Positions 50,209 through 60,203 of a DNA stretch of 64,000 nt are shown here, in pieces. The notes beneath the pieces were generated by a model. That model was not told where the DNA came from, did no database searches, and saw only the letters and a program-made list of their open reading frames with translations. Both the position numbers and the translations under genes were made by a program. How positions within the stretch are numbered: position 1 is the first letter of the stretch; every line of letters starts with the position of its first letter. Origin of the DNA: Chitinophaga ginsengisegetis (GTDB lineage Bacteria > Bacteroidota > Bacteroidia > Chitinophagales > Chitinophagaceae); contig NZ_FUZZ01000001.1 in assembly GCF_900168065.1 (NCBI RefSeq), positions 2,786,623 through 2,850,622 on the forward strand, written 5' to 3'.

Positions 50209-51486
50209 TTATTCGTATCTCAAGGCTATGATAGGATCTAATTTAGAGGCCTTATAGGCAGGATATAAACCGGAAACGAGCCCTACTGCAGCACAGATAG
50301 TTACCCCGATGATGATCCAGATCCACGGTACAATGAAGGCTGACTTCAGTAACACGGAAACAATGTTTCCCAGGAGCATTCCCATAATTACTCCTATCAA
50401 TCCACCCATTACACTGATAATAATGGATTCATAGAGGAACTGGGTACGCACTACATGACTGGTCGCTCCCAATGCTTTAGTAACGCCTATTTCGCGGGTC
50501 CGTTCCGCTACAGATACCAGCATAATATTCATCAGTCCAATGGCAGAACCAAAGAGCGTAATAAAGGCAATAACAATAGCAAAGAGGTTTACTTTACCCA
50601 AACTGGAAAAAAGCATCTCTGCAATACTATCACTCTTGCTGATTTCAAAATTATCTTCTTCATTGATATTCAGTCCGCGTATAACACGGAACAGCCCTGT
50701 GGCCTCTCCCTGTGCGGCATCCATCTGTTTAATATCTTTTACGGCTACCGCTATCTGGTAACTGGCATTGGGCCGGTTAAACACCCTGCGGGTATTATTC
50801 ACCGTGGTGATCACCACATTATCAGCGCTCATCATTTTACTGCTGCCTTTTGACGCCAGCACCCCTACTACCCGGTACCGGATATCTCCCACCCGGATTG
50901 TGCTGTTCACTATATTTTTGAGCTGCTTACCAAATAGTTTCTCCGCCACATCAATACCAAGAATAGCCACATTTCTGCCGGACTGTACATCCAGCTGGTT
51001 AAAATCCCTTCCCTGTGAAATCTCATAATTGGAAATCTGCAGGTAGTGTTCATCTCCCCCAATCACCTGTACATTGGGATTCGTTTTCTTATCATCTTTG
51101 TATACCGTGGCAATACCGGTGGCCTGGAAAGACACGCTCACAACAGCCGGAAAATGATAACGGTCACGGAAGGCCACTGCTTCCTGGTAGCGGATAATTT
51201 TATTGCTGTTGGATTTTTTTACCTTCTTTACATTCTTGTTCCCCTTGGAAGCTTTATTTCCATCATCGCCGATATGCACCTGCATCCCCCGGTTACGGAT
51301 AGAGAAACTGTTGGCACCCATACTTGCGAAGCTGCTGTAGATACTGCTCTTCATACTGTCGATCGCCGTAAGAATACCTACCAGTACCGTAATACCCAGG
51401 GCAATGATAGACACAGTAAGACCTGTGCGCAACTTGTTGCTGGTTACAGAACGGTATGCCAGGGAAAAAATATCTCTTGATTGCAT
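50209..51486 (-). CDS. MacB/FtsX-type ABC transporter permease
   Basis: A 425-residue permease: one N-terminal helix (about 21-45), a periplasmic MacB-type core domain (~50-290) and three C-terminal helices. The FtsX signature lies at EMLFSSLGKVNLFAIVIAFITLFGSAIGLMNIMLVSVAERTREIGVTKALGA. A short Lys/Asn/Ser-rich stretch (NKASKGNKNVKKVKKSNSNK) interrupts the core near residues 77-96. MacB-type systems are mechanotransducers that export peptides, lipoproteins or toxins. No ATP-binding subunit or membrane-fusion gene is adjacent, so partners must be elsewhere. Confidence 0.88.
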   Translation of the reverse strand: MQSRDIFSLAYRSVTSNKLRTGLTVSIIALGITVLVGILTAIDSMKSSIYSSFASMGANSFSIRNRGMQVHIGDDGNKASKGNKNVKKVKKSNSNKIIRYQEAVAFRDRYHFPAVVSVSFQATGIATVYKDDKKTNPNVQVIGGDEHYLQISNYEISQGRDFNQLDVQSGRNVAILGIDVAEKLFGKQLKNIVNSTIRVGDIRYRVVGVLASKGSSKMMSADNVVITTVNNTRRVFNRPNASYQIAVAVKDIKQMDAAQGEATGLFRVIRGLNINEEDNFEISKSDSIAEMLFSSLGKVNLFAIVIAFITLFGSAIGLMNIMLVSVAERTREIGVTKALGATSHVVRTQFLYESIIISVMGGLIGVIMGMLLGNIVSVLLKSAFIVPWIWIIIGVTICAAVGLVSGLYPAYKASKLDPIIALRYE

Positions 51487-51561
51487 AATGACGGGTTACC
51501 TATAAAGTTAATGTAATATAGCTATTTAATCCATTCAATTTGGGATGAACGGCGATCAGTA

Positions 51562-51609
51562 TAAAGGAGAAGACCGAAGCGGATCATGTAAATCGCTTCG
51601 GTCTTCTCC
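51562..51609 (-). terminator. Hairpin downstream of the complex I operon
   Basis: A perfect 16-bp stem, GGAGAAGACCGAAGCG (51566-51581) with CGCTTCGGTCTTCTCC (51594-51609), about 25 bases after the nuoN stop. The minus-strand tail TTTATAC is only weakly T rich, so it could also act as an RNA-stabilising 3' hairpin. Confidence 0.75.
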
Positions 51610-51633
51610 CTGTATTTTATAAGCTAACAGCTT

Positions 51634-53007
51634 TTACATCCAGCATAACAAGAGGTTCGGGAACAGGCCCAATACCAGTACCAGCGCAACAGCCAGGATC
51701 AGGGCAGCTTTAAAACCACCTGAAACAGGTTCAACTTCCGGTTCGCCCTGTTTGAAATACATGGCAATGATTACGCGGAAGTAATAGTATACGCTGATGG
51801 CAGCACACAATACCGCTATGATTACCAGCCACAAAATATGACCATGTTCGATAGCCGCAGATAAAACAAAGTATTTTGCAAAGAAACCGGCCGTAATAGG
51901 AATACCGGCCAGTGAGAACAGGAACACGGCTACCGCAGCGGCCAGCAAAGGCTCCTTGCGGGCCAGGCCGTTGAATCCTTCAAAAGTATAGTCTTTCAGC
52001 TTCATCAGTACTGCAAACACCCCGATGGTGGCAATGCTGTAAGCGGCGGAATACAGGATAATTCCCTGTGTGCCCATGTTATTCATCGCCACTACAGCAA
52101 ACAGCATGAAGCCCGCCTGCGCAATACTGGAGTAAGCCAGCATCCGTTTTACACTTTGCTGGAAAACCGCGCTGAAGTTACCAAGTATCAGGGTAGCTGC
52201 TGTAATAATAGAAAGGATCAGTGTCCAGTGTCCGCTGATGCTGCCACCGGCAAAGCTGGTGTGGAACATCCGCAGGAAAGCCACAAAGCCGCCCGCTTTC
52301 ACCACTGTGGACATAAAAGAAGTGAATACAGTGGGTGAACCATCGTATACGTCCGGTGTCCAGAAGTGGAACGGTACCGCAGATACTTTAAAAGACAAGG
52401 CAAATACCATCAGGATGATACCGCATAACGCCAACGGATGTACGCTTTCTGCGCCAAGTCCTAACGCTGAGATGTCAAAAGTGCCGGCAGCGCCATAGAT
52501 CAGGGTAATACCCATGAGCAGGATACCGGTAGAGAAAGACCCCATCAGGAAATACTTCAGGGACGCTTCATTACTTTTCAGGCTTTTCTTATCTGCTCCC
52601 GCAAGAATATACTGGGGAATAGACATGATTTCAATAGCCAGGAATAACATCAGCAGGTTGCTGAAAGAAGTAGCCAGCGAAATACCCGCCAGGATAAAGA
52701 ATATCAGGGCGAAATAATCTGCTACATGTTCTCCCACCTTTTCAAACTCACTGCCTGATAACAGGAAATATAACAAGGTGGCGCCCAATGCTACGGCATT
52801 GAACAACACACCAAATTTGGTCACTTCAATCATGCCATACATGATATACCCGCCTTGCTCTACAGACGGATATTGCGCCAGATTAGCAATAAATGCTATG
52901 AGGATGGCCGCGATGGCAAAAAATTTAATATGCTGCTTATTGCGTACAAATAAACCAACAAACATCAGTACAACGCCCGATAAAGCAGTAGAAATTAGTG
53001 CATTCAT
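51634..53007 (-). CDS. nuoN: NADH-quinone oxidoreductase subunit N
   Basis: A 457-residue antiporter-like membrane subunit of complex I with ~14 helices. Core motifs: FLAIEIMSIPQYILAG with the proton-channel glutamate, SNEASLKYFLMGSFSTGILLMGITLIYGAAG, VSAVPFHFWTPDVYDGSPT and YSSIAQAGFM. It carries one of the proton channels driven by quinone reduction. It is the last gene of the operon and the length is standard. Confidence 0.94.
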   Translation of the reverse strand: MNALISTALSGVVLMFVGLFVRNKQHIKFFAIAAILIAFIANLAQYPSVEQGGYIMYGMIEVTKFGVLFNAVALGATLLYFLLSGSEFEKVGEHVADYFALIFFILAGISLATSFSNLLMLFLAIEIMSIPQYILAGADKKSLKSNEASLKYFLMGSFSTGILLMGITLIYGAAGTFDISALGLGAESVHPLALCGIILMVFALSFKVSAVPFHFWTPDVYDGSPTVFTSFMSTVVKAGGFVAFLRMFHTSFAGGSISGHWTLILSIITAATLILGNFSAVFQQSVKRMLAYSSIAQAGFMLFAVVAMNNMGTQGIILYSAAYSIATIGVFAVLMKLKDYTFEGFNGLARKEPLLAAAVAVFLFSLAGIPITAGFFAKYFVLSAAIEHGHILWLVIIAVLCAAISVYYYFRVIIAMYFKQGEPEVEPVSGGFKAALILAVALVLVLGLFPNLLLCWM

Positions 53008-53071
53008 ATTTTTGCGTTACAAAACCCCGTTACAAATTTTTCCATTCTGGTATTCAGCTTTTGGCTGAAGA

Positions 53072-54508
53072 TCAGAATAATTTACTTACCACATCAGATG
53101 TGCCGCTCACCAGATCCAGCATAGGTTTGGGATAAACGCCCAACACTATGATCATGATCACCACCAGGCTTAAAGCCAGTGTTTCACCCGGCCGCAGATC
53201 TGTAGTAGTTTCGGTTAATTCATTTCCCTCGCCAAATATCACCTTCTGAATCATACCCAGGGTATATACAGCAGAAAGGATGATACCTAATCCGGCAAAT
53301 GCCATAAACCAGTGATTATATTGGAACAATCCGCTGAACATCAGGAACTCACCAATGAAACCATTGGTCAGTGGTAAACCGATGTTAGCCAAACTGATAA
53401 TAACGAGGAAAATAGCCATGCGTGGCGCTTTCTGCGCCATGCCACCCATCTGGTCCAGGTTTTTGATCCCTAAACGGTTTTGAATTACTTCCACGATGAT
53501 CCACAAACCAATGATATTGATACCGTGGTTAAACATCTGTACCATTACCCCCTGCAGGCTTTGTTCATTGTTAGCGAAAATAGCGGCGCACATCAAACCG
53601 ATGTGGGCAATGGAAGAGTAAGCAATCAGCCGTTTCAGATCATTCTGTACCATCGCAATGCAGGAAGCATAGATAATACCGATGATGCACAATACAATGG
53701 CCACATCAGACCACATAGCAGCGCCCTGTGGCACTACCGGCAACAGCCAGCGGATCACGCCAAATAAACCCATTTTCACCATTACCCCGGAAAGGATCAT
53801 GGTAACAGGGGTAGGCGACTGCTCATAAGTATCGGGCTGCCAGGTGTGAAACGGAAATACCGGCATCTTGATGGCGAAAGCCACAAAGAACAACCAGAAC
53901 AGCCATTTCTGATCATCCGGGTTCAACGCGGCACTTGTAAAGGAAGCCCAGCTGAAGGAATGATCCGGTGTTTGAAAGTAGATGTAGATAATACCCACCA
54001 ACATTAACAACGAACCCAGGAACGTGTACACAAAGAATTTAAAGGTAACGGCGATCCGTTTTTCACCACCCCACAAAGAGCAGAGGAAGTAAACAGGTAT
54101 CAGGGCCAGTTCCCAGAATATGTAAAACTGCAGGGCGTCGAAAGCGGTGAATACACCGGTTAAGCCAGCCTGCGATAATAACATCAGACCATAAAAGGCA
54201 TTTGCCTTTTCGTAGTTGCGGTTATAAATAGTAATGAAAACAAGCAGGGAAGCAATCGCTGTAAGTAAGCAAAGCATCACACCCATTCCATCTAATCCAA
54301 CACGGAATTGACTTCCCAGCTGCGGAATCCAGTTGGCAACAAAGTTCAGACTGTCAGGAGCAGTACGAAAGCGGCACCACGATCCAATTGCTAACACCAC
54401 TGTTGCCAGCGACGAGATCATGCCCAGCACTTTTGGCCCGGACCCCTTCAGACCAAATGCAATAAGGCCCGCTATGAAAGGAATCAATATTAATAAAACT
54501 GTCAACAT
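53072..54508 (-). CDS. nuoM: NADH-quinone oxidoreductase subunit M
   Basis: A 478-residue antiporter-like complex I subunit. It has FYIFWELALIPVYFLCSLWGG (channel glutamate), KMPVFPFHTWQPDTYEQSPTPVTMILSGVMVKMG and LIAYSSIAHIGLM, the canonical NuoM signatures. It provides a second proton path. It lies between nuoL and nuoN with gaps of 33 and 64 bases, in the usual L-M-N order. Confidence 0.95.
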   Translation of the reverse strand: MLTVLLILIPFIAGLIAFGLKGSGPKVLGMISSLATVVLAIGSWCRFRTAPDSLNFVANWIPQLGSQFRVGLDGMGVMLCLLTAIASLLVFITIYNRNYEKANAFYGLMLLSQAGLTGVFTAFDALQFYIFWELALIPVYFLCSLWGGEKRIAVTFKFFVYTFLGSLLMLVGIIYIYFQTPDHSFSWASFTSAALNPDDQKWLFWLFFVAFAIKMPVFPFHTWQPDTYEQSPTPVTMILSGVMVKMGLFGVIRWLLPVVPQGAAMWSDVAIVLCIIGIIYASCIAMVQNDLKRLIAYSSIAHIGLMCAAIFANNEQSLQGVMVQMFNHGINIIGLWIIVEVIQNRLGIKNLDQMGGMAQKAPRMAIFLVIISLANIGLPLTNGFIGEFLMFSGLFQYNHWFMAFAGLGIILSAVYTLGMIQKVIFGEGNELTETTTDLRPGETLALSLVVIMIIVLGVYPKPMLDLVSGTSDVVSKLF

Positions 54509-54541
54509 AATTTATCTGCGCTTGTAACTTCTGCTATTGGT

Positions 54542-56440
54542 TTATAATAAGAATCCGATCACAAATAATACGATCATACCGATGACCATTGCAAAGATGT
54601 AGAAACCTACCTGTCCGTTTTGTACCAGGCGGATCTGCTGACCTCCCCATTGTACACCACGGCCTACACCGTTCACCAGCTTGTCGATACCCGCCTTTTC
54701 TACCGTATCACGGAAGAAACGGGACAATTCATACAATGGCTTTACGATAATAGTATCATACAGTTCATCTATATACCATTTGTTTTCGAGCACTTTTGTC
54801 AAACCAGTACTTTCTGTACCCGCATCTTCAAACTTCGTAAATTTCTGACGCGCCAGCAGGATAAATACAATCACCAGCACACTGCTCACACCCATCAGCA
54901 GCCATTCTGTACTATGCGACAGGTGATGTTCCACTGCGAAAGGTGCAGAAGGTGCAAACACCGGTGCCAGGTATTCGGCCAGCATATTCTTCGTTCCAAA
55001 TACTTCCGGTAAACCAACGTAACCGCCAATCACGGAAAGCACTGCCAGGATAACCAATGGAATAGTGATCGCAGAAGGACTTTCATGCAGGTGATGTTCC
55101 TGTTCGTGTGTGCCACGGAATTTACCGGTGAAAGTGATGTAGTATAAACGGAACATGTAGAAGGCGGTCATCAGCGCACCAATCAGGCCCAGTACATATA
55201 ATACCGGGTTGTTGGCAAATGCCTGCGCGAGGATTTCATCTTTGGAAAAGAAACCGGAGAAACCGGGAATACCCGCAATCGCCAGGCATCCTACCAGGAA
55301 TGTCCATGCAGTAGTAGGCATGAATTTTTTGAGGCCACCCATCTTCCTGATATCCTGTTCACCACCCATTGCGTGGATTACGGAACCGGAACCGAGGAAC
55401 AGGAGGGCTTTGAAGAAGGCATGTGTCATTACGTGAAACACGGCAGCTCCGTAAGCGCCTACACCCAGGGCGAGGAACATATAACCTAACTGGCTCACTG
55501 TGGAATAAGCCAGTACTTTTTTAATATCGTTTTGTTTTAAAGCAATAGAGGCTGCAAACAGGGCAGTAGCCAGTCCAATGATAGCGATCACTGTTTGGAT
55601 ATGCGGCGCCAGCGTATAGATCACGTTGCTGCGTGCAATCATATAGATACCGGCGGTAACCATCGTTGCCGCGTGGATCAGGGCGGACACCGGAGTAGGA
55701 CCCGCCATCGCATCCGGCAACCAGGTGTATAAAGGAATCTGTGCAGATTTACCCATTGCACCTACAAACATCAGCATGGCAATAGCGGTAATCACGCCAT
55801 TGTTCATTCCCAGCGGCGCTGCTTTGGCAAACACTTCCGGGAAAGTAACCGTACCAAACTGCAGGATCATGAAGAAGATCGCGATCAGGAAACCGAGGTC
55901 ACCGATGCGGTTCATCACGAATGCTTTTTTAGCAGCATTGTTATAGCTGGTATTTTTAAACCAGAAACCGATGAGGAGATAAGAACAAAGACCAACACCT
56001 TCCCAGCCAATGAACATCATCACGTAGTTGGCGCCCAGCACCAGTATCAACATGGAAAACACAAAGAGGTTGAGATAAGCGAAATATCTTGCGAAGCTCT
56101 CATCACTCTCGTCGTGCATGTAAGAAGTAGAGTAGATATGGATCAGGGTACCTACGCCGGTGATCACCAGCAGGAACAAGGCACTTAACTGATCTACCTG
56201 GAAGGCGAAAGGAATCTGCAGGGAGCCTACAGATATGAAATCAAACAGACGTACTGTCTGAGCAGAAAATCCCGGGGCTTTAACTTCCAGGAATATTAAT
56301 AAGCTAATCACAAAGGACGCCAGTACTGCGCCACTTCCAACAAATCCTACCAGGGACTTGGATAAAAATCTGCGTCCCAATCCATTCACCAGGAAACCCA
56401 ATAATGGTAAAAATGGTACCAGCCAAACTAGATTAATCAT
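54542..56440 (-). CDS. nuoL: NADH-quinone oxidoreductase subunit L
   Basis: A 632-residue antiporter-like subunit at the distal end of the membrane arm. Motifs: MFIGWEGVGLCSYLLIGFW, KSAQIPLYTWLPDAMAGPTPVSALIHAATMVTAGIYM, LAYSTVSQLGYMFLALG and the C-terminal lateral-helix region (~520-600). It contributes a proton channel and the long coupling helix along the arm. Length is full. Confidence 0.95.
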   Translation of the reverse strand: MINLVWLVPFLPLLGFLVNGLGRRFLSKSLVGFVGSGAVLASFVISLLIFLEVKAPGFSAQTVRLFDFISVGSLQIPFAFQVDQLSALFLLVITGVGTLIHIYSTSYMHDESDESFARYFAYLNLFVFSMLILVLGANYVMMFIGWEGVGLCSYLLIGFWFKNTSYNNAAKKAFVMNRIGDLGFLIAIFFMILQFGTVTFPEVFAKAAPLGMNNGVITAIAMLMFVGAMGKSAQIPLYTWLPDAMAGPTPVSALIHAATMVTAGIYMIARSNVIYTLAPHIQTVIAIIGLATALFAASIALKQNDIKKVLAYSTVSQLGYMFLALGVGAYGAAVFHVMTHAFFKALLFLGSGSVIHAMGGEQDIRKMGGLKKFMPTTAWTFLVGCLAIAGIPGFSGFFSKDEILAQAFANNPVLYVLGLIGALMTAFYMFRLYYITFTGKFRGTHEQEHHLHESPSAITIPLVILAVLSVIGGYVGLPEVFGTKNMLAEYLAPVFAPSAPFAVEHHLSHSTEWLLMGVSSVLVIVFILLARQKFTKFEDAGTESTGLTKVLENKWYIDELYDTIIVKPLYELSRFFRDTVEKAGIDKLVNGVGRGVQWGGQQIRLVQNGQVGFYIFAMVIGMIVLFVIGFLL

Positions 56441-56494
56441 TTATCAATTCTATTTACGACGTCGAAAAATTTAATAATTAAGAAAGCAGAATTA

Positions 56495-56812
56495 TTAATT
56501 TTTCAGCCTGTTAAGAATGTTAATATCTACTGAGTGTGTATTTCTGTAGACCATAGTAATTATAGCCAGTCCTACTGCTACTTCCGCAGCCGCTACCACC
56601 ATAATAAAGAATACAAAGAGTTGTGCAGAACCGGCATCTACCCTGCCTGCATCTGCCCACATTTTGGAAAATGACACCATTAACAGGTTTACTGCATTCA
56701 GCATCAGCTCTATGCACATAAAAATAATAATCGCATTTCTGCGCATCAGTACACCCATCACACCTATGCAAAACAAGGCGATACTCAGGAATATGTAATA
56801 TTGAACAGGCAT
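56495..56812 (-). CDS. nuoK: NADH-quinone oxidoreductase subunit K
   Basis: A 105-residue subunit with three helices. The conserved [21 protein letters not shown] contains the buried glutamate of helix 2, and [17 protein letters not shown] holds that of helix 3. Both are required for proton transfer in the family. It lies between nuoJ and nuoL. Confidence 0.95.
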   Translation of the reverse strand: MPVQYYIFLSIALFCIGVMGVLMRRNAIIIFMCIELMLNAVNLLMVSFSKMWADAGRVDAGSAQLFVFFIMVVAAAEVAVGLAIITMVYRNTHSVDINILNRLKN

Positions 56813-56863
56813 AAAATAAATTACGGGTTAGAAATTACGAATCACGATGAGCAATCCGTATTG

Positions 56864-57364
56864 CTATTCTTTTTTACCAATTACCACGGCGCCGATCATT
56901 GCACTGAGGAACAGGATACTGCTCACTTCAAACGGCACCACATATTGTTTGAACAGGACCATACCGAGGTTTTTGATTAACCCGATATCAGTAGGATTAG
57001 TGCTCAATGCCGGCATGCTGGCATCGCGCAATGCGGCTACCAGTACCACCAGTAAAGCGCCCCCGCTGATAGCGCCGGCATATTTCAGCCAGTTGCGTTT
57101 CTGCGGTTCCAGATCAGCATTCAGATTCATGAGCATCAGCACGTACAGGAACAATACCATGATAGCGCCGGCATATACAATGATATGCACTACTGCCAGG
57201 AACTGGGCATTCATCATAATGTAGTGTCCTGCTATGGTAAAGAATGTTACGATCAGGCACAACACGCTCGTCACAGGATTTTTACTCAATACCACGCCCA
57301 ACGCTGATACCAGCGCCACGACCGACAGCACCATGAAAATTATTTGTTGTATACTCATTCCCAT
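56864..57364 (-). CDS. nuoJ: NADH-quinone oxidoreductase subunit J
   Basis: A 166-residue membrane subunit with five helices. The key helix with the pi-bulge is recognisable in FLAVVHIIVYAGAIMVLFLYVLMLMNL, a strongly conserved NuoJ motif. It couples quinone-site changes to the membrane arm. The gene sits between nuoI and nuoK, with gaps of about 50 bases on each side. Confidence 0.94.
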   Translation of the reverse strand: MGMSIQQIIFMVLSVVALVSALGVVLSKNPVTSVLCLIVTFFTIAGHYIMMNAQFLAVVHIIVYAGAIMVLFLYVLMLMNLNADLEPQKRNWLKYAGAISGGALLVVLVAALRDASMPALSTNPTDIGLIKNLGMVLFKQYVVPFEVSSILFLSAMIGAVVIGKKE

Positions 57365-57417
57365 CTCTGCTATGTTTGACTATTGTATTTTTAGCTAAAT
57401 GTGCGCTGTGAATAATA

Positions 57418-57921
57418 TTATTTGCCTTCTTTCGGATGAGGAATCAGCAGGTCATCTTTTCCGTAGATGAAGCCTTTACGCTGATAGTTTGCAGGAGCAA
57501 ATGTTTCAGACATATACACTGCATCTTTCGGACAAGCTTCTTCACAGAAACCACAGAAAATACAACGGAGCATGTTGATCTCATATTTCGCTGCATACTT
57601 TTCTTCCCTGTACAGGTTTTCTTCGCCCTCTTTTCTTTCCGCTGCTTCCATTGTAATGGCTTCTGCAGGACAGGCAACTGCGCACAATCCGCAGGCAGTG
57701 CATCTTTCACGGCCTTCTTCATCCCGGTTCAGTACATGTAATCCGCGGAATACGGGACTGAAATCACGTGTTTTTTCAGGAAAACTAACCGTAGCTTTCT
57801 TCTGAAAAAGATGCTTGAAAGTGATCCCCATGCCTTTGGCAATAGCAGGGATGTACATCTTCTCGGCGAGTGTCATCGGCCGGCGGTCTACTGCTTTTGC
57901 CCTGTTAGTTAATGCTTGCAT
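57418..57921 (-). CDS. nuoI: NADH-quinone oxidoreductase subunit I (two [4Fe-4S] ferredoxin-like)
   Basis: A 167-residue peripheral subunit with two cluster motifs, CTACGLCAVACPAEAI and CIFCGFCEEACPKDAV. It holds clusters N6a and N6b and passes electrons toward N2 in NuoB. The first ~30 residues are basic and can contact the membrane arm. All eight cysteines are present. Confidence 0.96.
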   Translation of the reverse strand: MQALTNRAKAVDRRPMTLAEKMYIPAIAKGMGITFKHLFQKKATVSFPEKTRDFSPVFRGLHVLNRDEEGRERCTACGLCAVACPAEAITMEAAERKEGEENLYREEKYAAKYEINMLRCIFCGFCEEACPKDAVYMSETFAPANYQRKGFIYGKDDLLIPHPKEGK

Positions 57922-57974
57922 AATGAATGCTTTATTTAATCCACACGTTCTGTGTGTATTTAATCAGATAATAA

Positions 57975-59018
57975 TTAATGTTGACGAGCTAATACCAGTG
58001 CCCCAGTGATCAGCATATTTACCAGTGCCAGCGGAATCATGATCTTCCAGCCCAGGCGCATCAGCTGATCGTAACGGAATCTCGGAACGGTCCAGCGCAC
58101 CCACATAAAGAAGAAAATGAAAAACAGTGTTTTCAGGAACAGGGCCACAAATCCGAGGATGGTAACCATGTTCGGGTCCAGGCCCAGCTTATCCATATAC
58201 GGGAAGGCATATCCGCCGAAGTACATGGTAGCAATGAGAGCCGAGCTGATAAACATGTTGATATATTCCGCAAACAGGAAGAAACCCAGTTTCATGGAAG
58301 AATACTCCAGGTGATAACCACCATTCAATTCATTTTCTGCTTCCGGTAAATCGAAGGGAGCGCGGTTACATTCTGCAAAAGCGCATACCAGGAAGATGAA
58401 AAAGCCTAATGGCTGATACACCACGTTCCATAAACCATGACGCTGTTGTTCCACAATATCCTTTAAGCTCAGGGAGCCGGTGAGCATCAGTAATGCGATC
58501 AGTGCCAGTCCCATTGGCAGTTCGTAGGAGATGATCTGCGAAGCGGCACGTACAGATGCCAGCAAAGAGTATTTGTTATTGGAAGCCCAGCCGCCGATCA
58601 TAATGCCATATACACCCATACTCACTACCCCGAAGATGAAGAGGATCCCGATGTTCACATCTGCGATCTGCAGGGAAACAGGACGTCCGGCAATTACCAG
58701 GGTATCGCCCCAGGGGATAACGGCGCTGGTCATACAGGCCACCAACATGGCGATGGAAGGGCCCAGCACGAAGAGAAAGCGGTTGGCATTGGTAGGAATA
58801 ATTTCTTCTTTGAAGAAGAGTTTACCACCATCTGCCAGCGGTTGCAGCAATCCCATAAAACCGGCGCGGTTTGGACCTAAACGGTCCTGGATCCAGGCTG
58901 CCACCTTTCTTTCACCCCAGGTAGAATACATGGCCACTACCAATGAAAGTACCAGCACCCCTGATATCAGGAGTACTTTCTCAATTATAAAAAACCAATC
59001 TATGCTTAATAAGGTCAT
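57975..59018 (-). CDS. nuoH: NADH-quinone oxidoreductase subunit H
   Basis: A 347-residue membrane subunit that forms the quinone chamber with NuoB and NuoD. It has WGERKVAAWIQDRLGPNRAGFMGLLQPLADGGKLFFKEEIIP near the N-terminus, the acidic E-channel segment FAECNRAPFDLPEAENELNGGYHLEYSSMKLGFFLFAEY, and MWVRWTVPRFRYDQLMRLGWK. These are all hallmark segments and the length is standard. Confidence 0.96.
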   Translation of the reverse strand: MTLLSIDWFFIIEKVLLISGVLVLSLVVAMYSTWGERKVAAWIQDRLGPNRAGFMGLLQPLADGGKLFFKEEIIPTNANRFLFVLGPSIAMLVACMTSAVIPWGDTLVIAGRPVSLQIADVNIGILFIFGVVSMGVYGIMIGGWASNNKYSLLASVRAASQIISYELPMGLALIALLMLTGSLSLKDIVEQQRHGLWNVVYQPLGFFIFLVCAFAECNRAPFDLPEAENELNGGYHLEYSSMKLGFFLFAEYINMFISSALIATMYFGGYAFPYMDKLGLDPNMVTILGFVALFLKTLFFIFFFMWVRWTVPRFRYDQLMRLGWKIMIPLALVNMLITGALVLARQH

Positions 59019-59039
59019 ACTTACACGTAATTACGATTG

Positions 59040-60128
59040 TTACTTCTTAAAATCATCAGAGTGAGCAGGGCCGTTGATCTTCGACAGATCAATATCCGGT
59101 CTGTTTACCTTGCTTTCAGAGTGGATATCAAACAACAGTTTGGGTTGTCTTCCGTCCAATACATCTACCAGCGGATCTTTAGGTTTTACGGTATTCACGT
59201 AATGACCCTGGGAAATAACGCTGTTACGTTCTATTTTGCGTGGACCTTCAATGATCCAGTCTTTTGCTTCCTTTTTATCAAAGCGGCAGGTATCGCAGAT
59301 AAAGGCTTCCACTTCGCCGTATTTATCTTTACGGGCAGTTACGCGGAATACTTCATCACCGCGCATCCACAGTACGGTTTTACCGCAGCATTTTGGATTT
59401 TCGCAATCGCGGTGTGCATCTACCGGTTTCAGGAACCATACACGGTTTTTGAACCGGAAGGTTTGATCGGTTAAGGCGCCTACCGGGCAAACGTCGATGA
59501 CGTTACCGATGAAGTCATTATCGAGCGACTGGGAGATGTAGGTGCTGATTTCAGAAGCATCGCCACGGCCCAGGATGCCATGTTCGCGTTTTTCGGTGAG
59601 CTGATCGGCCGTGTACACGCAGCGGTAGCAAAGGATGCAGCGCGTCATGTGCAGTTTGATGTGATCGCCGAGATCCACTTTATCAAAGGTTCTGCGTTTG
59701 AATTCGTAACGGGTGCTATCGGCGCCGTGTTCGTAGCTCAGATCCTGCAGGTGACATTCCCCGGCCTGATCACATACCGGGCAATCCAGCGGGTGATTGA
59801 GCAACAGGAATTCCACTACACCTTTACGTGCGTCCAGTACTTCCGGGGAAGTGATGTTGGCTACTTCCATACCATCCATTACAGTAGTACGGCAGCTGGC
59901 CACCAGTTTAGGCATCGGGCGCGGATCGGCATCGGAACCTTTTGATACTTTTACCAGGCAGGTACGGCATTTACCACCGCTGCCCTGCAGTTTGGAATAG
60001 TAACACATGGCCGGCGGCACTACTTCTCCTCCTATCTTCCGGGCCGCATTCAGTATGGTTGTACCGGGTTCCACCTCTACAGAGATGTTATCGATTTTAA
60101 CCTTAAATAATTTTATTTCCTCCGCCAT
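59040..60128 (-). CDS. nuoG: NADH-quinone oxidoreductase subunit G, short form (iron-sulfur part only)
   Basis: A 362-residue subunit (start at ATG 60128, MAEEIKLFKVKID; an in-frame start at 60158 adds ten residues without family support). It has the [2Fe-2S] ferredoxin domain (CYYSKLQGSGGKCRTCLVKV), the His/Cys motif HPLDCPVCDQAGECHLQDL and the CILCYRCV..CPVGALT cluster pair. The molybdopterin-like C-terminal domain of ~700-900-residue NuoG proteins is absent. This reduced form is, as far as I recall, usual in Bacteroidota. A CENPKCC..CDTC set adds further cysteines. Confidence 0.92.
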   Translation of the reverse strand: MAEEIKLFKVKIDNISVEVEPGTTILNAARKIGGEVVPPAMCYYSKLQGSGGKCRTCLVKVSKGSDADPRPMPKLVASCRTTVMDGMEVANITSPEVLDARKGVVEFLLLNHPLDCPVCDQAGECHLQDLSYEHGADSTRYEFKRRTFDKVDLGDHIKLHMTRCILCYRCVYTADQLTEKREHGILGRGDASEISTYISQSLDNDFIGNVIDVCPVGALTDQTFRFKNRVWFLKPVDAHRDCENPKCCGKTVLWMRGDEVFRVTARKDKYGEVEAFICDTCRFDKKEAKDWIIEGPRKIERNSVISQGHYVNTVKPKDPLVDVLDGRQPKLLFDIHSESKVNRPDIDLSKINGPAHSDDFKK

Positions 60129-60203
60129 CTTAATATCTTTTGTGCTCGCGGGGAGCAACGTTTATTTATATATTGATTCCTTATTTCAGTATATGCATAC
60201 CCG

